From: Bolinopsis microptera
Taxonomy: Eukaryota; Ctenophora; Tentaculata; Lobata; Bolinopsidae
Reading direction: 5' to 3'
NCBI RefSeq assembly: GCF_026151205.1
Contig: NC_087082.1
Location: 7,137,908 to 7,201,907, forward strand
DNA length: 64,000 nt
The notes under the pieces are model-generated. The model was given only the letters and a program-made list of their open reading frames with translations, made no database searches and was not told where the DNA came from. Each line of letters opens with the position of its first letter. Positions within the stretch are counted from its first letter, which is position 1. Positions 1-12,478 of this stretch are shown in pieces. A program made the translations under genes and the position numbers.

Positions 1-404
1 CAACTCTCAAATATAAAACAAGGCGGATGTGTAAGACCCAACGTTTGCACACTGACTTTTGGCCCACCCTGTATTAATAGACTTCTGAGTAGTTCATGAT
101 ATTTATAGACTTCTGAGTAGTTGATATTTATGGAATTATAGGAAGCTTATATGAGTCGAGCTGGTGAGTTGCTTGCGGAGGTGAGAGTAGTAAGTACTAT
201 TAATGGATATCTTTATAAAAGAGCAGGGTAGTAAGTACTACTAATGGGATGAAATCATGTTTTGCTGCTAAATTATTTCCGCCCTAATATCAATGAGCGG
301 TGTCGGGTGTACCACTACCTAGTTTGTAGGTAGTTGTCAAAGATAAAACCACTTCACGCCGAATGGGTGGTAAAAGTTAACACTGAAATGCAGGACTGAG
401 GTAG

Positions 405-509
405 TTTGATAAAAAAAAAGGTTTCCAAAAAGCGGGTATTACTGATGCTTTAAGCATGGAATATTTTATGCCCGAAAACCCATTTGATGAAGATGATATG
501 GAATATTAG
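405..509 (+). pseudogene. Possible C-terminal remnant of a DDE-type transposase
   Basis: A 34-codon open stretch without its own start begins just after an in-frame TAG and ends in TAG. It reads FDKKKGFQKAGITDAL followed by an acidic tail (NPFDEDDMEY). A GFxKAGI-type motif followed by an acidic end resembles, from memory, the C-terminus of pogo/Tigger-type DDE transposases. No catalytic domain is readable upstream. This is a weak call; it could equally be chance. Confidence 0.25.
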
Positions 510-608
510 ACAATAATCATGTTGATGTAAACATATTTTAACATGTTTACAGCTGATTAAAGACTGCTCTTCTTGCTTACTGTATGAAAAATATATTTAT
601 AAATCATC

Positions 609-709
609 TGCTAAAATTTAAAAAACGTAAAAAAAATGAAAAAAAATTTCAATTTTTGATGGTTTTGATTGTTCAAGTAATGTCCGTCGAAATAAGGTCC
701 GATAAGGTA
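609..709 (+). repeat. Dispersed direct repeat, copy 1 (copy 2 at 1401-1535)
   Basis: The A-rich stretch leading into TTTCAATTTTTGATGGTTTT, then AAGTAATGTCCGTC and AGGTCCGATAAGGTA, recurs about 0.8 kb downstream at 1401-1535 with small insertions. The two copies flank the last exon of the secreted-protein gene at 819-3146. I do not recognise the element; it has no coding potential. Confidence 0.6.
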
Positions 710-818
710 GTGGAAAACTATGGAAAACTATCATGTTTGATTAAACGTTTTAAAGTTAAAAGTTAATGGCAAACTCAAAAGTATTTAATGTCAAATTCAA
801 AAAAGAGTTTATTAAAAC

Positions 819-3146
819 TCAACCTGTGCAATTTTCTTCATCTGACCCATCTTCACAATCTGGATCTCCGCCGTCACAAACAAATGATTCCCGAATACAT
901 TGCTCTTGATCCGCGCACTTTACAAATCCTGTGTCACATTCGGCGGCCACTGGTGAAAGTAATCGGTATTAACAAACTTCTGAGTAGTTGATATTAATAG
1001 ACTTTTAATTATGAGTATTTAGTTGATATTAATAAACTTTTAGTTATGAGTATGTAGTTGATACTTATAGACTTCTGAGTAGTTGAGATTAATAAACTTT
1101 TAGTTATGAGTATGTAGTTGATATTTATACACTTCTGTACACTTCTGAAATATGAGTAGTTGATATTGATAGACTTTTAGTTATGACTTTTAGTTAGTCA
1201 TATAGTGTATCAGATGACTTTAATCGTGAGAGGTTTTAATTTAAGTATAGCATCTGATCAACCGACGTAAAGATCACTTATTATCATCGCACCACATGAA
1301 TACATAGCTAGAACAACTTATATGGGTGGGGCGAGACTCTGGAGTTTGGGATACCAATGGGAATTGGCCATTGTGAAACATGGCCAACAGTGCAGGACAA
1401 AATTTAAAAACGTAAAAAAATAATAAAAAATTTCAATTTTTGATGGTTTTGATTGCCTTCTAGCGTTCATATTAATGTCCGTTCACATTTATGTCCGTTC
1501 AAGTAATGTCCGTCCAAATAAGGTCCGATAAGGTATGTGCAAACTTGGTTCCACAGTCAACATTGATTTTTAATCCTGTAAAAACTCTAACCTGCATCAC
1601 CCCCCGAACTTTTCTTTGCAATTACACGATACTCCTTAGACGCCGAGTCGATCGAATTAAACTGCGCATAATCTGTCTGTTTATCCCAGTTTCGCCATCC
1701 ATTAGAACAGTCATCTGCAAACGTAAATTTCAGCTGCTCCAGTCCGTTAACCATGATCTGGAGATGATCGCTGGTCAATATCAACCTCCACGTCTTGGAA
1801 AAAGCAGATACAACTTCTTGGTTTGCTAGGTTAAATGACCTCGGGATGATTGTACAGGAAACCATGCTGTACCTGAAAATCATTTTGGGTTGATTTGCAA
1901 AATTAATAGTGCTAATTAACTATTATAGTTAAAATGAATCAACGATTACATAGTAATATTCATAGTTTCTTACATATTTTTTCCTTGCAAATTTAATTCA
2001 TAAGATTTATAATGTAATGGATTTACTCCTTCTTTCTTTTACTCTCCATCCTTATGGCTTCTGTATCCGCGGTCCACTCCTATTATTTCCTTTTACTAGG
2101 TATCTAATTTAACGTAAACTCTCAGCGAGTGAGCGAGAGATGGACAGCTCCACCTAGCTTAGTTTAAATTAGATTCCACACATTTAGAATTGTACCTTAT
2201 TAGCTTTACTTAATAGGGTGCCATATTCGGTCCCACTATATCACTCGCCAAGAATTTAAAAGTTTTTCACATATAAGGCGTCTTAGCGGGAGCGGCCAAA
2301 TATAAATTTTTGTGTTTACTAGCCTCATAACCTGTCACGTGACCTGATAACCTGTCAAGTGACCTGATAACCTGTCACGTGACCTGATAACCTATCACGT
2401 GACCTGATAACCTGTCACATGACCTGATAACCTGTCACGTGACCTGATAACTCCTCAGAGAGCATTTTATCATTATATTTGTCATAATGGCTATAAAATA
2501 CATCTCATGGCGCATGATAGTGCCAAATATTCAAATGATTTATTGGGACCGCGGGATTAAGCCAGTTAAATTAGATTCAACCGAAACTGTACCATTAAAA
2601 ACATGAACACCTACCCTCTTTTAGTTAGTCTTTAGTTTTACCTTTATTAAGTCTTTACCTGCTTACTGTAACTAATATAATTTGTAATTATATCGTTATA
2701 CATACGAGACAACTGAGGATGATCCTGTCAACTGCAGGAAAAGTGTACCCAGCGGAGTGGACCCAGAATCTTCGTACCATCCAACAGCTAATATCGTATT
2801 GCCTGTCAAACCCTCCGTCTTTATTTCCAAATCGGACTCACCAGAATTGAATTGAAAATATTGATTGTTGACCTCCGTCCAGCCTGAGAAGAATTTGAGT
2901 TTCAATACTATTATTAAATATGGAAACGGTCTCTGAATAAACTTTTCATAAGCGTCTCCTTGCAGGAATGTGTTGTTCATAGTTGAAAAATGAAAAGTGA
3001 AAAATGACTGCAATGATCTTTATTCTAGCTTTATAGTATGTGAAACTGCTTATAGTTATATGAAAATACGAACCTTCTTCAGCTGCCTGAGTACTGACAT
3101 CAACTACCAGCCCCAATATGGCAGCTAGCGCCACTATTAACTTCAT
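819..3146 (-). CDS. Secreted protein with N-terminal unknown domain and C-terminal LDL-receptor class A module
   Basis: I assembled four exons by splice sites and phase: 3074-3146, 2706-2958, 1592-1872 and 819-949 (738 coding bases, 245 residues, in frame throughout). Residues 1-20 form a hydrophobic signal peptide (MKLIVALAAILGLVVDVSTQ). Exons 2-3 encode about 175 residues rich in aromatic and beta-type sequence that I do not recognise. Exon 4 encodes one LDLa repeat with the expected six cysteines and the acidic calcium-binding end DCEDGSDEENC, followed by TGA and an AATAAA a few bases later. LDLa modules bind calcium and ligands outside the cell, so the product is probably secreted. The donor of exon 1 (GTTCGT) is not ideal but the phase fits. 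Exon joins are inferred; the LDLa exon is the firmest part. It is bordered by dispersed repeats on both sides. Confidence 0.65.
965..1193 (+). repeat. AT-rich imperfect tandem repeat
   Basis: Units built from GAGTAGTTGATATTAATAGA and close variants (ACTTCTGAGTAGTTGATA, ACTTTTAGTTATGAGTATGT) repeat five or six times in this stretch. A further copy lies at the very start of the window (about 65-140). The repeat sits in the intron before the LDLa exon of the minus-strand gene. Confidence 0.6.
1401..1535 (+). repeat. Dispersed direct repeat, copy 2 (copy 1 at 609-709)
   Basis: Same sequence family as 609-709, with an extra tandem piece containing ATGTCCGTTCA-type motifs. It ends at AGGTCCGATAAGGTA like copy 1. 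Confidence 0.6.
2326..2456 (+). repeat. 20-bp minisatellite containing CACGTG
   Basis: Six units of GATAACCTGTCACGTGACCT lie head to tail. Four units keep the palindrome CACGTG; the other two differ by one base in it (CAAGTG, CACATG). The array lies in intron 2 of the secreted-protein gene. Neighbouring single copies of the same palindrome are common throughout the first 45 kb. Confidence 0.9.
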
Positions 3147-3206
3147 CTCTGAACTATTTTCGCTGTACAATTTAATCCTATGTAAAAGTTTGGGATTTAA
3201 AAAATT

Positions 3207-3316
3207 GAACACCAGGGTGAAGATTAAGTCCCCTATACATCAGGGTGATGATTAAGTCCCCTATACACCATGGTGATGATTGAGGACCCTATAAACCAGG
3301 GTGATGATTATTGTCC
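3207..3316 (+). repeat. 30-bp tandem repeat upstream of the secreted-protein gene
   Basis: About four degenerate units based on CAGGGTGATGATTAAGTCCC plus CTATACAT lie just 5' of the first exon of the minus-strand gene (start codon at 3144-3146). The array would overlap its promoter or 5' untranslated region. Confidence 0.75.
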
Positions 3317-6270
3317 AGTGTCCATTACCAGTGACTTGTTGACAATTCTTAACCTTAACCAAACAAAAATTTAGACTATCTTAATTTCCGATAAAGTAAT
3401 TATAATTGCAGTGAAAAGTAGTGCGACTAGACCCAAGAAGTCTACCAAACTATAATAGAAATAAGCGATCACTATGCTAAAACGAATGAAATATCATTTA
3501 TACGTGTGATTTTGTCTCCGTAGTAAAATACATTAAAAACAAAATGATTCTATCATATATTCATTTAAAATATTCTATCATGCATATGGAGTTCAACAAA
3601 AATTCATTCACATGCTTCACTATCAAAACATTTCGTTACGCACTTTATAGTGACCAATCACAACATCTGCGCAGTGGACCTCCACACTGTTAAACTTAGG
3701 TTCTAGCGCAGTTGACTTCATTTTAACGATGACTTATTGAAATTAGGTTTATCGTGAACCCTGCAAACTGCATTCAAGTAGATCTCAAATGCCGCTATTA
3801 TCCTATTTAGTTTAGTAGTAAAATAAAATTATTTATATTTGTTGATATTCATGGCCTTTCTACTGCTTCAGCAATAATTTATTGTTTATCCTCAACAGAC
3901 GAATAAGCGGCAAGCACTTTGGTCAGAATAAACTTACTCGCTGGCCAGCATGCACATACGCTCGTATGTGCATTTCACGTACGCGTCATGAACAATGAAG
4001 CTTCTTTTATTTGAGGTGCTTCATTTTAATACTGTGAATGAAGTGAATAAAAATCCAACAAAATCATTGGTTCACAATTATTATGTTTTTAAATTGTACT
4101 TATAATTATATTGTTCGTGGTAATACTAATATGTCATCGCTAATTAAAATTTAATATTCTTAGAACTGCTACTTCTTCGTATTTGCGGGAAAGTAATATT
4201 ACTTCAGCCTCATTGCTCATGGACGGATTCATTTTAAGAATCGGTCAATTACAATATTGCTTGAAAAAGATTTTATGGATAAAACGGTCTTAGCAGTGAC
4301 AATTTTTGTCTGTTCAACATTTATAATTTGTTCTCACCCTATCCCACCGCCTCAGGTATTTTACGTGATATATGTATGTATATTGTATGTGATCCCTAAC
4401 AAATGACTGATTCGAGGATAAGTAATAAATATGAGGAGCACTCAATAGATTCAATAGGTAGGCACTGATATATGATCTAAAAGTAAATCAAATTTATCAA
4501 CTATATCAATACAATACAACAATATCAATATGTTTTTAATCAACATATTCGGACGCCTTAAAATTTAAATAATGCACGATTGAAATTAAACACGCTTCAG
4601 TTTTTTAGTGCAAATTATAAATTATACCATACGTATACGGTTGTACTGTAGCAGAACAATTTATAGCATATTTTATCGATTACAATGTTGACACACAGAC
4701 GCTGTATTATACCAGTCAGCGGGACAAGTCTAGAGAAGCGTTTAAAGAAAAGCGAAGAAAAAAAACGTGTTTTCATGTTCAGCGACTCTATTTCATCGTG
4801 CATGGAATTTGAGGAATCACATGTATCAAACTATGTATGGCCAGCAAAACATTAACTATTTTATTTAAACCAGAATGATTTCCTTTTTATTTTTACATTT
4901 CTTGGAAACAGGATAGCTGCAGTTTATTGATTTTCAAAGAACAGAAAATAAAAATATTCTGGTCAGCCTCAGAGATAGTCTAAAATTACTGGCTCAAAGA
5001 TATATATCAATATGTCATCCCCGTACGTGGCATTCGACACAAATTTTCTGAGATGCTTCTTGGTTGTATTTGAGTCTGACTAATAAAAATTCATCAACGG
5101 TGAATTTGAAATTGTTGCTTGTAATGTGTACGTGATAATTTGTTAAACGTTAGTCGTCATTGCTGATGTTCCATCTACACGTACAAGTTAAAAAAAGATT
5201 ATTGGTAAATGCGAGCGTGCTAAATCACTCTACAATCGATTTTCGAGATTGTTCTTAAAGGGCCCCGACAGTTGAAACTAACTTCAGTCGGTGTATTTAC
5301 GTACGCTGATTCCGAATCACCCCTCATGACATAATAGGATTAAAATGCTCCCCTGACGAGATATTGGCGAAAAACTGTCTCGATCACGTGATATGACCGT
5401 ATAAGGAAGTTAGTCTAATTTCTCGTTAGGGTTATAGTTTCAGCAAAATCAAATGCTTTTGTTAAGGATTGGGTTAGGGTTAGGGTTGGGATCAGATTAG
5501 AGGGTTAGGGTTTCGAATAGTCGTTCAGGACTAGTTCTCTATAGCTAGAGAACGGGTTGAAAAAGTCACGTGAAAGACGAAAGTCGAGTGTAGAGTGATT
5601 AATCATCATCCTGGTAAATGCCAACATTGAACATGTACCGCAGGCAAGGACAAAAATAAATTGCGACGTGTCCGGAATTACGATTTGACCTATTCTCCGC
5701 GACAAATCGTGAATTTTCTCATTTCCTCGACAAATCTCTCATTTTCATTTAACATCTGAGGGCCAAATAGTACGTTTTTCTATTAGGGAGTGTTCAGTTC
5801 ACGCACTTCACAAATCACGTCAGCAAATTTTTTTCGTCATTTTTGGCCACGATCCGAAGATCATATCTCGAGAGACAGACACGGAAAAAAATTCGGTTCA
5901 TTTTGATCAGGGTAGCATAGAAAACGTGGTTTCCAGGAAAACTTTGGAAAATGTTTGACTTTTTGGAAATCATACTTTGAGTGGAGGTAGTGGTACTGGT
6001 ACGGACAAAAATATTTTTTTGCTCATAATGATCAGAATTTAGGGTAGAATTCACATGCCAACTTTGTTATATATGTCTTCTTATCTCCTCTTAATTATCT
6101 AAGCTTCATCTCTTCATTTCTTCATCCAGACCTACATCAATCCTTATCAGTATCACTCTACAGCCACAACGATAACAATTCCTAATATATTATATAACCT
6201 GAGTACGAAAGAATATTTCACCATTTCAACATGATTATATTACGTTAAAATATACAGGCTACCTGGCTAC
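3317..6270. other. AT-rich stretch with no recognised gene; short telomere-like run near 5.47-5.52 kb
   Basis: I see no protein family or splice-consistent open frame here. The only notable sequence is a short degenerate TTAGGG-type run at about 5466-5513 (GGGTTAGGGTTAGGGTTGGG, then AGAGGGTTAGGGTTTCG). This matches the animal telomere unit and could be a small interstitial telomeric remnant. Confidence 0.4.
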
Positions 6271-6278
6271 GTCTGCAG

Positions 6279-6735
6279 TCCAGTCTGCACGCCGCCGCGT
6301 TTTTACAAAATCGGCGGCGATGAGGCCAAAACTTGCGGCGGCGGCGCGTGGCCCCTTGGCACTTGTAGTTTTGACTCAGTCGAACATAAATGCAGTCTCT
6401 GTACCGGTACGGGGTGGGCCTCAAAATAATGCTTTGGCTTCTGCAGTTTCAGTTTGAGTTTATGGTTGATTTATTTTAACGTGAATGGTTAAGAAAATGC
6501 CCAAGCATGCTACAATCTTACAATCCACAATAACATGTAACATTGCATGTTCCATAGCTGATGACATCAGACATATCGATACAGGATTGATAAATTAATT
6601 TAATTATACCGATGGAAGATATTTCAAAATTCTCAAAATAAAATGTTCACGCCGCCGCTGATTTATTCTTCGGCGTGGCGGCGTGAGCAAAAACTCGGTG
6701 TGGCGCGGCGTTAATCGGCGGCGGCGTGCACCACT
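6279..6735. mobile_element. Possible non-autonomous hAT-like element with GCCGCC-rich ends
   Basis: Both ends carry inverted GC-rich sequence in an otherwise AT-rich region: the left end has TCTGCACGCCGCCGCG and the right end, read on the minus strand, has GGTGCACGCCGCCGCCGATT. The flanks GTCTGCAG (6271-6278) and GTCGGCAG (6736-6743) match at seven of eight bases, which would fit the 8-bp target duplication of hAT elements. No transposase is present in about 460 bp. The terminal boundaries are uncertain. Confidence 0.4.
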
Positions 6736-7668
6736 GTCGGCAGCTGTATACAAATAGATTAAGAAATATCCAAGTTTGACTTACCAATTGTTTTCGGAAC
6801 TGGAACTACCAAAATTACTACATCTTTTATTCGGTCAATAACCTGCACTGAATTTGTGATATTTTTTTCTGAAACAAATGAAATATTTTATTCTATTTTG
6901 CTTTTCCTTATCAATGTACGTGACGTTTCACATGTTCTACTACATTCTTTGCTTGCTAACTCAGTTTTCATTCAGTCTCGAAAAGTTGGTCATGAATTTT
7001 TTCGATATGATACATTTAAATTTACTTAAGGCCCCCAAACCACGTGGTTAAACACCAAATTAAATTCAAATAGTCCACGTTTCCGAGCAACCGAAATTTA
7101 GCTAGCACATGATCAAAGGTGTAAAATGAGACATTCAGTTTTTTAGGCGGCCGAGCTGTGATATTGATATCCTGCTGATAAATTGAGGCATTGTTTTGTC
7201 CTTTTCTTTTTATAGAATGTTGACTTTAAATACTTAACAAGACTCGTGAGTAAACCCCTCAGGGGCTCCCAAGCGGGGGCTTTACTTTAATTTGATTAAA
7301 GAAAACCTTAAACTGTGAATCCGATATGCTGTCGAGATAGTTGAAAGCAATTTGATGTTCGATTGCTGCAACTGAAGCCGTAATTTAAGAGCTGCAAACA
7401 GTGATGACGCGGTCAATTTGATAAGCTTTAAAATGAAATGCGTATTTTAGAATTAGAAAGGTTAAAATATCCGCCACAACTTAATTTTGTGATGTAAGAT
7501 CCCGTCATTATCATAAACTTTAAATAAATCAATCCTTGTAAAAATAGTTTTGTAGACCATCTTAACTGTTAGCCCGTAACTAGTTATGCTTATACAAAAT
7601 ACTACCATAATGTTATTGGTATAAATGGGAAAGCAAATTTGTATTGTACATTTACCTGGGAGCAGTGA

Positions 7669-8305
7669 GAGGGGTAAGTTAGGAGGGGTAAGTTAGGAGG
7701 GGTAAGTTAGGAGGGGTAAGTTAGGAAGGGTAAGTTGGGAGGGGTAAGTTAGGAGGGGTAAGTTAGGAGGGGTAAGTTAGGAAGGGTAAGTTGGGAGGGG
7801 TAAGTTAGGAGGGGTTAGTAAGGAGGGGTAAGTTAGGAGGGGTTAGTAAGGAGGGGTAAGTTAGGATGGGTAAGTTAGGAGGGGTAAGTTAGGAGGGGTA
7901 AGTTAGGAAGGGTAAGTTGGGAGGGGTAAGTTAGGAGGGGTAAGTTGGGAGGGGTAAGTTAGGAGGGGTTAGTAAGGAGGGGTAAGTTAGGATGGGTAAG
8001 TTAGGAGGGGTAAGTTAGGAGGGGTAAGTTAGGAAGGGTAAGTTGGGAGGGGTAAGTTAGGAGGGGTAAGTTGGGAGGGGTAAGTTAGGAGGGGTAAGTT
8101 AGGAGGGGTAAGTTAGGAGGGGTAAGTTAGGAGGTGTAAGTTAGGAGGGGTAAGTTAGGAGGGGTAAGTTAGGTGGGGTAACGGGGGTAAGTTATGAGGG
8201 GTAAGTTAGAAGGGATAAGAGGGGTAAGAGGGGTAAGAGGGGTAAGAGGGGTAAGAGGGGTAAGAGGGGTAAGAGGGGTAAGAGGGGTAAGAGGGGTAAG
8301 TTAGG
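7669..8305 (+). repeat. Minisatellite of GGGGTAAGTTAGGA, ending in an AGGGGTAAG array
   Basis: Roughly 640 bp of tandem units, mostly GGGGTAAGTTAGGA with variants (GGAAGGGTAAGTTGG, GGGGTTAGTAAGGA), changes near 8217 to nine-base units of AGAGGGGTA type. Blocks of variants recur in the same order, which points to higher-order duplication. Each unit contains GGTAAGT, the perfect 5' splice-site core, in plus orientation. No gene surrounds it. Confidence 0.95.
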
Positions 8306-9140
8306 ATTAAGTTATTTAGATTAATGGTTTGTGATATGAACCATTTGCATTCTGCTAAATATAGCTTTAAATTCCGTTAATCATCACACGTGAAATACTC
8401 ACAAAAACTTGCTTGATTTGAACTGTACGTGAGTATCACAATTTCAAAACGATTCAATTGGTAGTGGAATACAGAAGTATCAAAATTATATTTACCTGGG
8501 GACCCCAGAGATTGGACGGAATGACAGGCTGAGCGCCGCCCACTAATCTTATATCACTATCAGCTCACAATGGGGACAATAATTATAATACATGCCTGGA
8601 TCTGACTGGGGAACGAGAAACTCGTATAATTATATATAACATACACATATAATTATATCCGTGCATAATTTTAAACACCCACAATTCTAACCGTGTGAAA
8701 TATAACCGTGTGAATTGTAAGCCATTATAAGGTAGTCTTTAACACCAAATGTACATTGTTCAAACAACCTAATCAGACTTATTTAGACGGCCCTAATAGC
8801 CAGCGGTGCCAATTCGTCTCAAAATTTGTAAAGTTTCTCTCAAGAACGAAATTGTTCCTCAATAGTTTACTGATCAATGCTTGCTACCCACCATTTGAGT
8901 TTGACCAAAATAATAAACCAACTGTATTTTAGCGGCAAAAATGGTTATTCAATTAATTGGACTACAGTCAGTACTATGATAAATGGATAATGAAAAATAT
9001 TGATCTAATTCATAAAAATATACTTATTTTATTCCTCACCAGCATCTTTGACTGCCAAGTGCCATGCATTTTCCAACCTCTTGAACATAAACCAATGAAC
9101 ATTGTTCCGATGTCGTACAAAAATAGATATCGTTGACTCG

Positions 9141-9520
9141 AACTAAAGTCAACTAAAGTCAACTAAAGTCAACTAAAGTCAACTAAAGTCAACTAAAGTC
9201 AACTAAAGTCAACTAAAGTCAACTAAAGTCAACTAAAGTCAACTAAAGTCAACTAAAGTCAACTAAAGTCAACTAAAGTCAACTAAAGTCAACTAAAGTC
9301 AACTAAAGTCAACTAAAGTCAACTAAAGTCAACTAAAGTCAACTAAAGTCAACTAAAGTCAACTAAAGTCAACTAAAGTCAACTAAAGTCAACTAAAGTC
9401 AACTAAAGTCAACTAAAGTCAACTAAAGTCAACCAAAGTCAACTAAAGTCAACTAAAGTCAACTAAAGTCAACTTAAGTCAACTAAAGTCAACTAAAGTC
9501 AACTAAAGTCAACTAAAATC
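9141..9520 (+). repeat. 38-unit, 10-bp satellite AACTAAAGTC
   Basis: There are thirty-eight consecutive ten-base units. The first 29 are identical; single-base variants (AACCAAAGTC, AACTTAAGTC, AACTAAAATC) occur only in the last nine. The region has no coding frame and no adjacent recognised gene. Confidence 0.97.
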
Positions 9521-9847
9521 AACTAGTACTGTAATTATAGTAGTACTGTATAACAGTAGTACTATAATATTATAATACTTACAAGTCAGAGTTGTTGACT
9601 GGATTAGGAGCCGCTCACTACATCATACATCTGTAAAGTTGGGTAAAATCTTATACCAGACACGACCGGTATTTGTTGATGAGGAGGATTGAGTTAAGTA
9701 GTTGGGGGCGCAGGTCAGGACCCCTCAGGGTGAACAAACCTTTTACAATTAGGATATTGTTACTCTGTTCAACACACACTATAACTCTCGCATCGTGTCC
9801 ACCTTGCCGAATGTTTGCACAACTTCAAGCTGAACTTGGTAATGCAC

Positions 9848-9893
9848 CAACCGTGTTATGACGTCACACCACGTGTTATGACGTCACACCACG
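9848..9893 (+). repeat. Two units of a 20-bp CRE plus CACGTG minisatellite
   Basis: The unit GTTATGACGTCACACCACGT occurs twice in tandem. It holds TGACGTCA (the full CRE palindrome) and, across the unit junction, CACGTG. The same unit makes up the arrays inside the AAR2 gene at 43371-43484 and 43564-43636. Flanking copies of a TCCACCTTGCC(A/G)AATGTT segment on both sides show that a local duplication carried it. Confidence 0.85.
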
Positions 9894-9899
9894 TGTCCA

Positions 9900-12290
9900 C
9901 CTTGCCAAATGTTCGCACAACTTCAAGCTGAACTTGGTAATGCGACCAGGCTGAGGATCTGAAAGTTTTGGTTTTAATTTACAATGTAATTTATCAATGA
10001 ACTGAAGATGGACTAGAGCGCGATCCTTATCACATCCTATGCATGTCTGACTAATACCATACCCTAATATTTCAATTTTTCAAGGCGGTTTGAATCATAT
10101 CGAGGGATTTTGTCAGTTTGACAAATTCAGACCGTGTTAGTCAAGCAATCGCTGGACCGTACACCAGCCCTCCCCAATCGTGGGATCTGGTCCTGTGATA
10201 AGAAGCACGTCCCAAATATTATGTCTAATAATTAGTTTGTAAACACCATGATACACCCTAATTGTGATCCTATCCCTCCGTTGCCATGGTATCGTCAAGT
10301 AGATGATATCAATATGTAGATAGTTTTGCAGGGTTATACCCCCATTATTCCTCCCTCACAGCCTAATTTAGTCACGTGATCAGGTGCTATCATGTAACAT
10401 TGAATCCAAACACGTGTCGTGACGTATCCTGTGTGACCTGCACGTGTTCAACTAATCTACTGCTAGTGTAGAGCTAGAAGTCAAAATATTTCAATACTTA
10501 GGGGGAAATAATTTATCTTCATTATCGAAATCGCGCTTGAAAATCCCACGCCGTGCTAAATAAAAGCAATACCTCCACTTCCTAACCAACACGTGCAGAA
10601 CTTGTTAATGCACGTGTTCAAATAGTCCGGCTCATCTCGTGCCAAGGACTCTCCCACTTCCCATTTTATTGACTGAATGTTAACGTGAACCCTAATTAAT
10701 TCCGCAATAAAACAACACAGTGCCAATAGTGGCGTGTGTCAAAGGTGGACTCACCCCGACGTTGTGACAAATATCGTTAATTAATATTAGTTGACACTTG
10801 TACTCTAGTAGCAGGGCATAGTTGAATTGACAACACCGCTTGTAAAATCAATCCCTCTATAGAAAATAAGTACAGGAGAAATGTGGCTCTGGGAGCTATT
10901 TATCAACCGCTTACTGACCATTTGACATACAAAGGACGCTCTATGCGAATTTTTCCTGGTCAAAGATCGAGACACTACAAGAATCATAATCATCCAATAC
11001 GCTCATTTCTTGCGAACTACAAGTTCATCTCAAGTTAATATCATACAACTGGAAGATTTTATTTCATCACTTTTCATGGAACGGGACTAGAACGGATTTA
11101 CGTCCGTTTGGGACCGGGTATTATTGGACAGCGACGGCCGAAATATCGGAAAGTTTCGTAGTGACATCTACTAGTAGGATATCTTACTAAATCATCCCAA
11201 ATTCAATGACTCGTGTTACTCCTGTGTTAGTCTCTCCTGTTATAGTCAATAATCTTGTTAAAAATAACACTGTCAGTCCTAAAAACTGCAAATATGACCA
11301 GTTACATGTCACTGTAATCATGATATGTTTTAGCGTGTCACTGATATCATGATATGCAATATCACTCACGACCTAGCCCACTGTATTGTCCAGGTCAGAG
11401 AATAGCTGAACCCTCTATCTGAAGAGAAGGTGCGTGCACTGTCAGTTGTCACCAGTAAAAAGGGTCCAGCTGTAGTTCTCCTCTTGGGCGTCCCTGAACC
11501 CTGGGGCCATCATGTTTACACGCTAATGTTTTGTTGCAAGTTTTTTTTCTCCCCTTGGGGTGTATGTCTCTTGCCTTGGATTATAACTGCTTTCAAAGCA
11601 TGTGTCACGTGACTCATGTTGTTAAGGCCCAATAATTGGCCAACAATCCAAGTTGTGGAGGTGGTCAGCAGATCTTATCCCGGAAACGTCAGCTACTTTG
11701 ACAGTGTCTGTAGAAAGGTGCAATTGGAAATGTGATAGTGGCTGAAACATCGGCTGTCAGAATTGATAAGGTCGTTAGGAGTTCGTGTCCCACGTGACCT
11801 GTCTCGTGTCACCATAGCAACACCACGTGACTAAACAGCTTGTCTTATCTTCCTGTCTCGCTCCCTAATTACAGTTCCCTGTTCGGGTCTCTCCTATCAC
11901 ATATCAGTGAATCAAATATAGTAAATTAATTGACTCTCAACAAAACAAACAAAGGCAACAATTAGAGTCGAAATAAACATTCCCAAAGAAAAAAAAAGCC
12001 CTTCAAGAAATTCAAGTGCAAAACGTAAAAAATTGTTCTGTCAAATGCTTCAGTATCAAGCCGGAAAAAGGAAACGAAATATGCATTTCGCAACATTTTG
12101 TTTTTCTTATCGACACAATTACAAAAACAAGTTAGTTCCGACATAGTAGTAGTAGTTGTGGTTTAAAGTCTGAGTAAATACTTTATTACAGCTGGCGGAG
12201 ATGAGGGTAGGAATCCTACCGTAGGATTCAGAAGCAGCTAGGAAAATGTAGTGGGGAACATTTCGAGATTTCAACCTTTTAACCGACCGA
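9900..12290. other. Gene-free stretch with clustered CACGTG sites
   Basis: I found no supported coding region. CACGTG occurs near 10375, 10411, 10440, 10591, 10611, 11606, 11791 and 11824. Open frames here are short and match no family known to me. The region lies 2.5-5 kb upstream of TFAP2 and could hold its distal control elements; that is inference from motif density only. Confidence 0.35.
11790..11829 (+). promoter_or_regulatory. CACGTG / X-box / CACGTG composite module, distal copy
   Basis: Two CACGTG E-boxes flank GTCACCATAGCAAC (11808-11821), which fits the RFX X-box consensus. The arrangement is nearly the same as at 14540-14577, just upstream of the TFAP2 start. Protein binding is inferred from motif families only. 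Confidence 0.45.
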
Positions 12291-12295
12291 TGAAG

Positions 12296-12478
12296 GGTTA
12301 GTACCACCTACACCCCTGGTTAGTACCACCTTCACCCCTGGTTAGTACCACCTTCACCCCTGGTTAGTACCACCTACACCCCTGGTTAGTACCACCTTCA
12401 CCCTGGTTAGTACCACCTACACCCCTGGTTAGTACCACCTACACCCTGGTTAGTACCACCTACACCCCTGGTTAGTAC
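12296..12478 (+). repeat. 22-bp tandem repeat GGTTAGTACCACCTACACCC
   Basis: About eight units of GGTTAGTACCACC(T)(A/T)CACCCCT lie in tandem; two units have lost one C. No gene is visible on either side. Confidence 0.9.

Noticed and set aside
5466-5513. A true telomere or chromosome end
   Set aside because: Only a few degenerate TTAGGG-like units are present and unique sequence continues on both sides.
7669-9520. A CRISPR-like array
   Set aside because: Both regions are head-to-tail tandem repeats with no unique spacers, in a eukaryotic genome.
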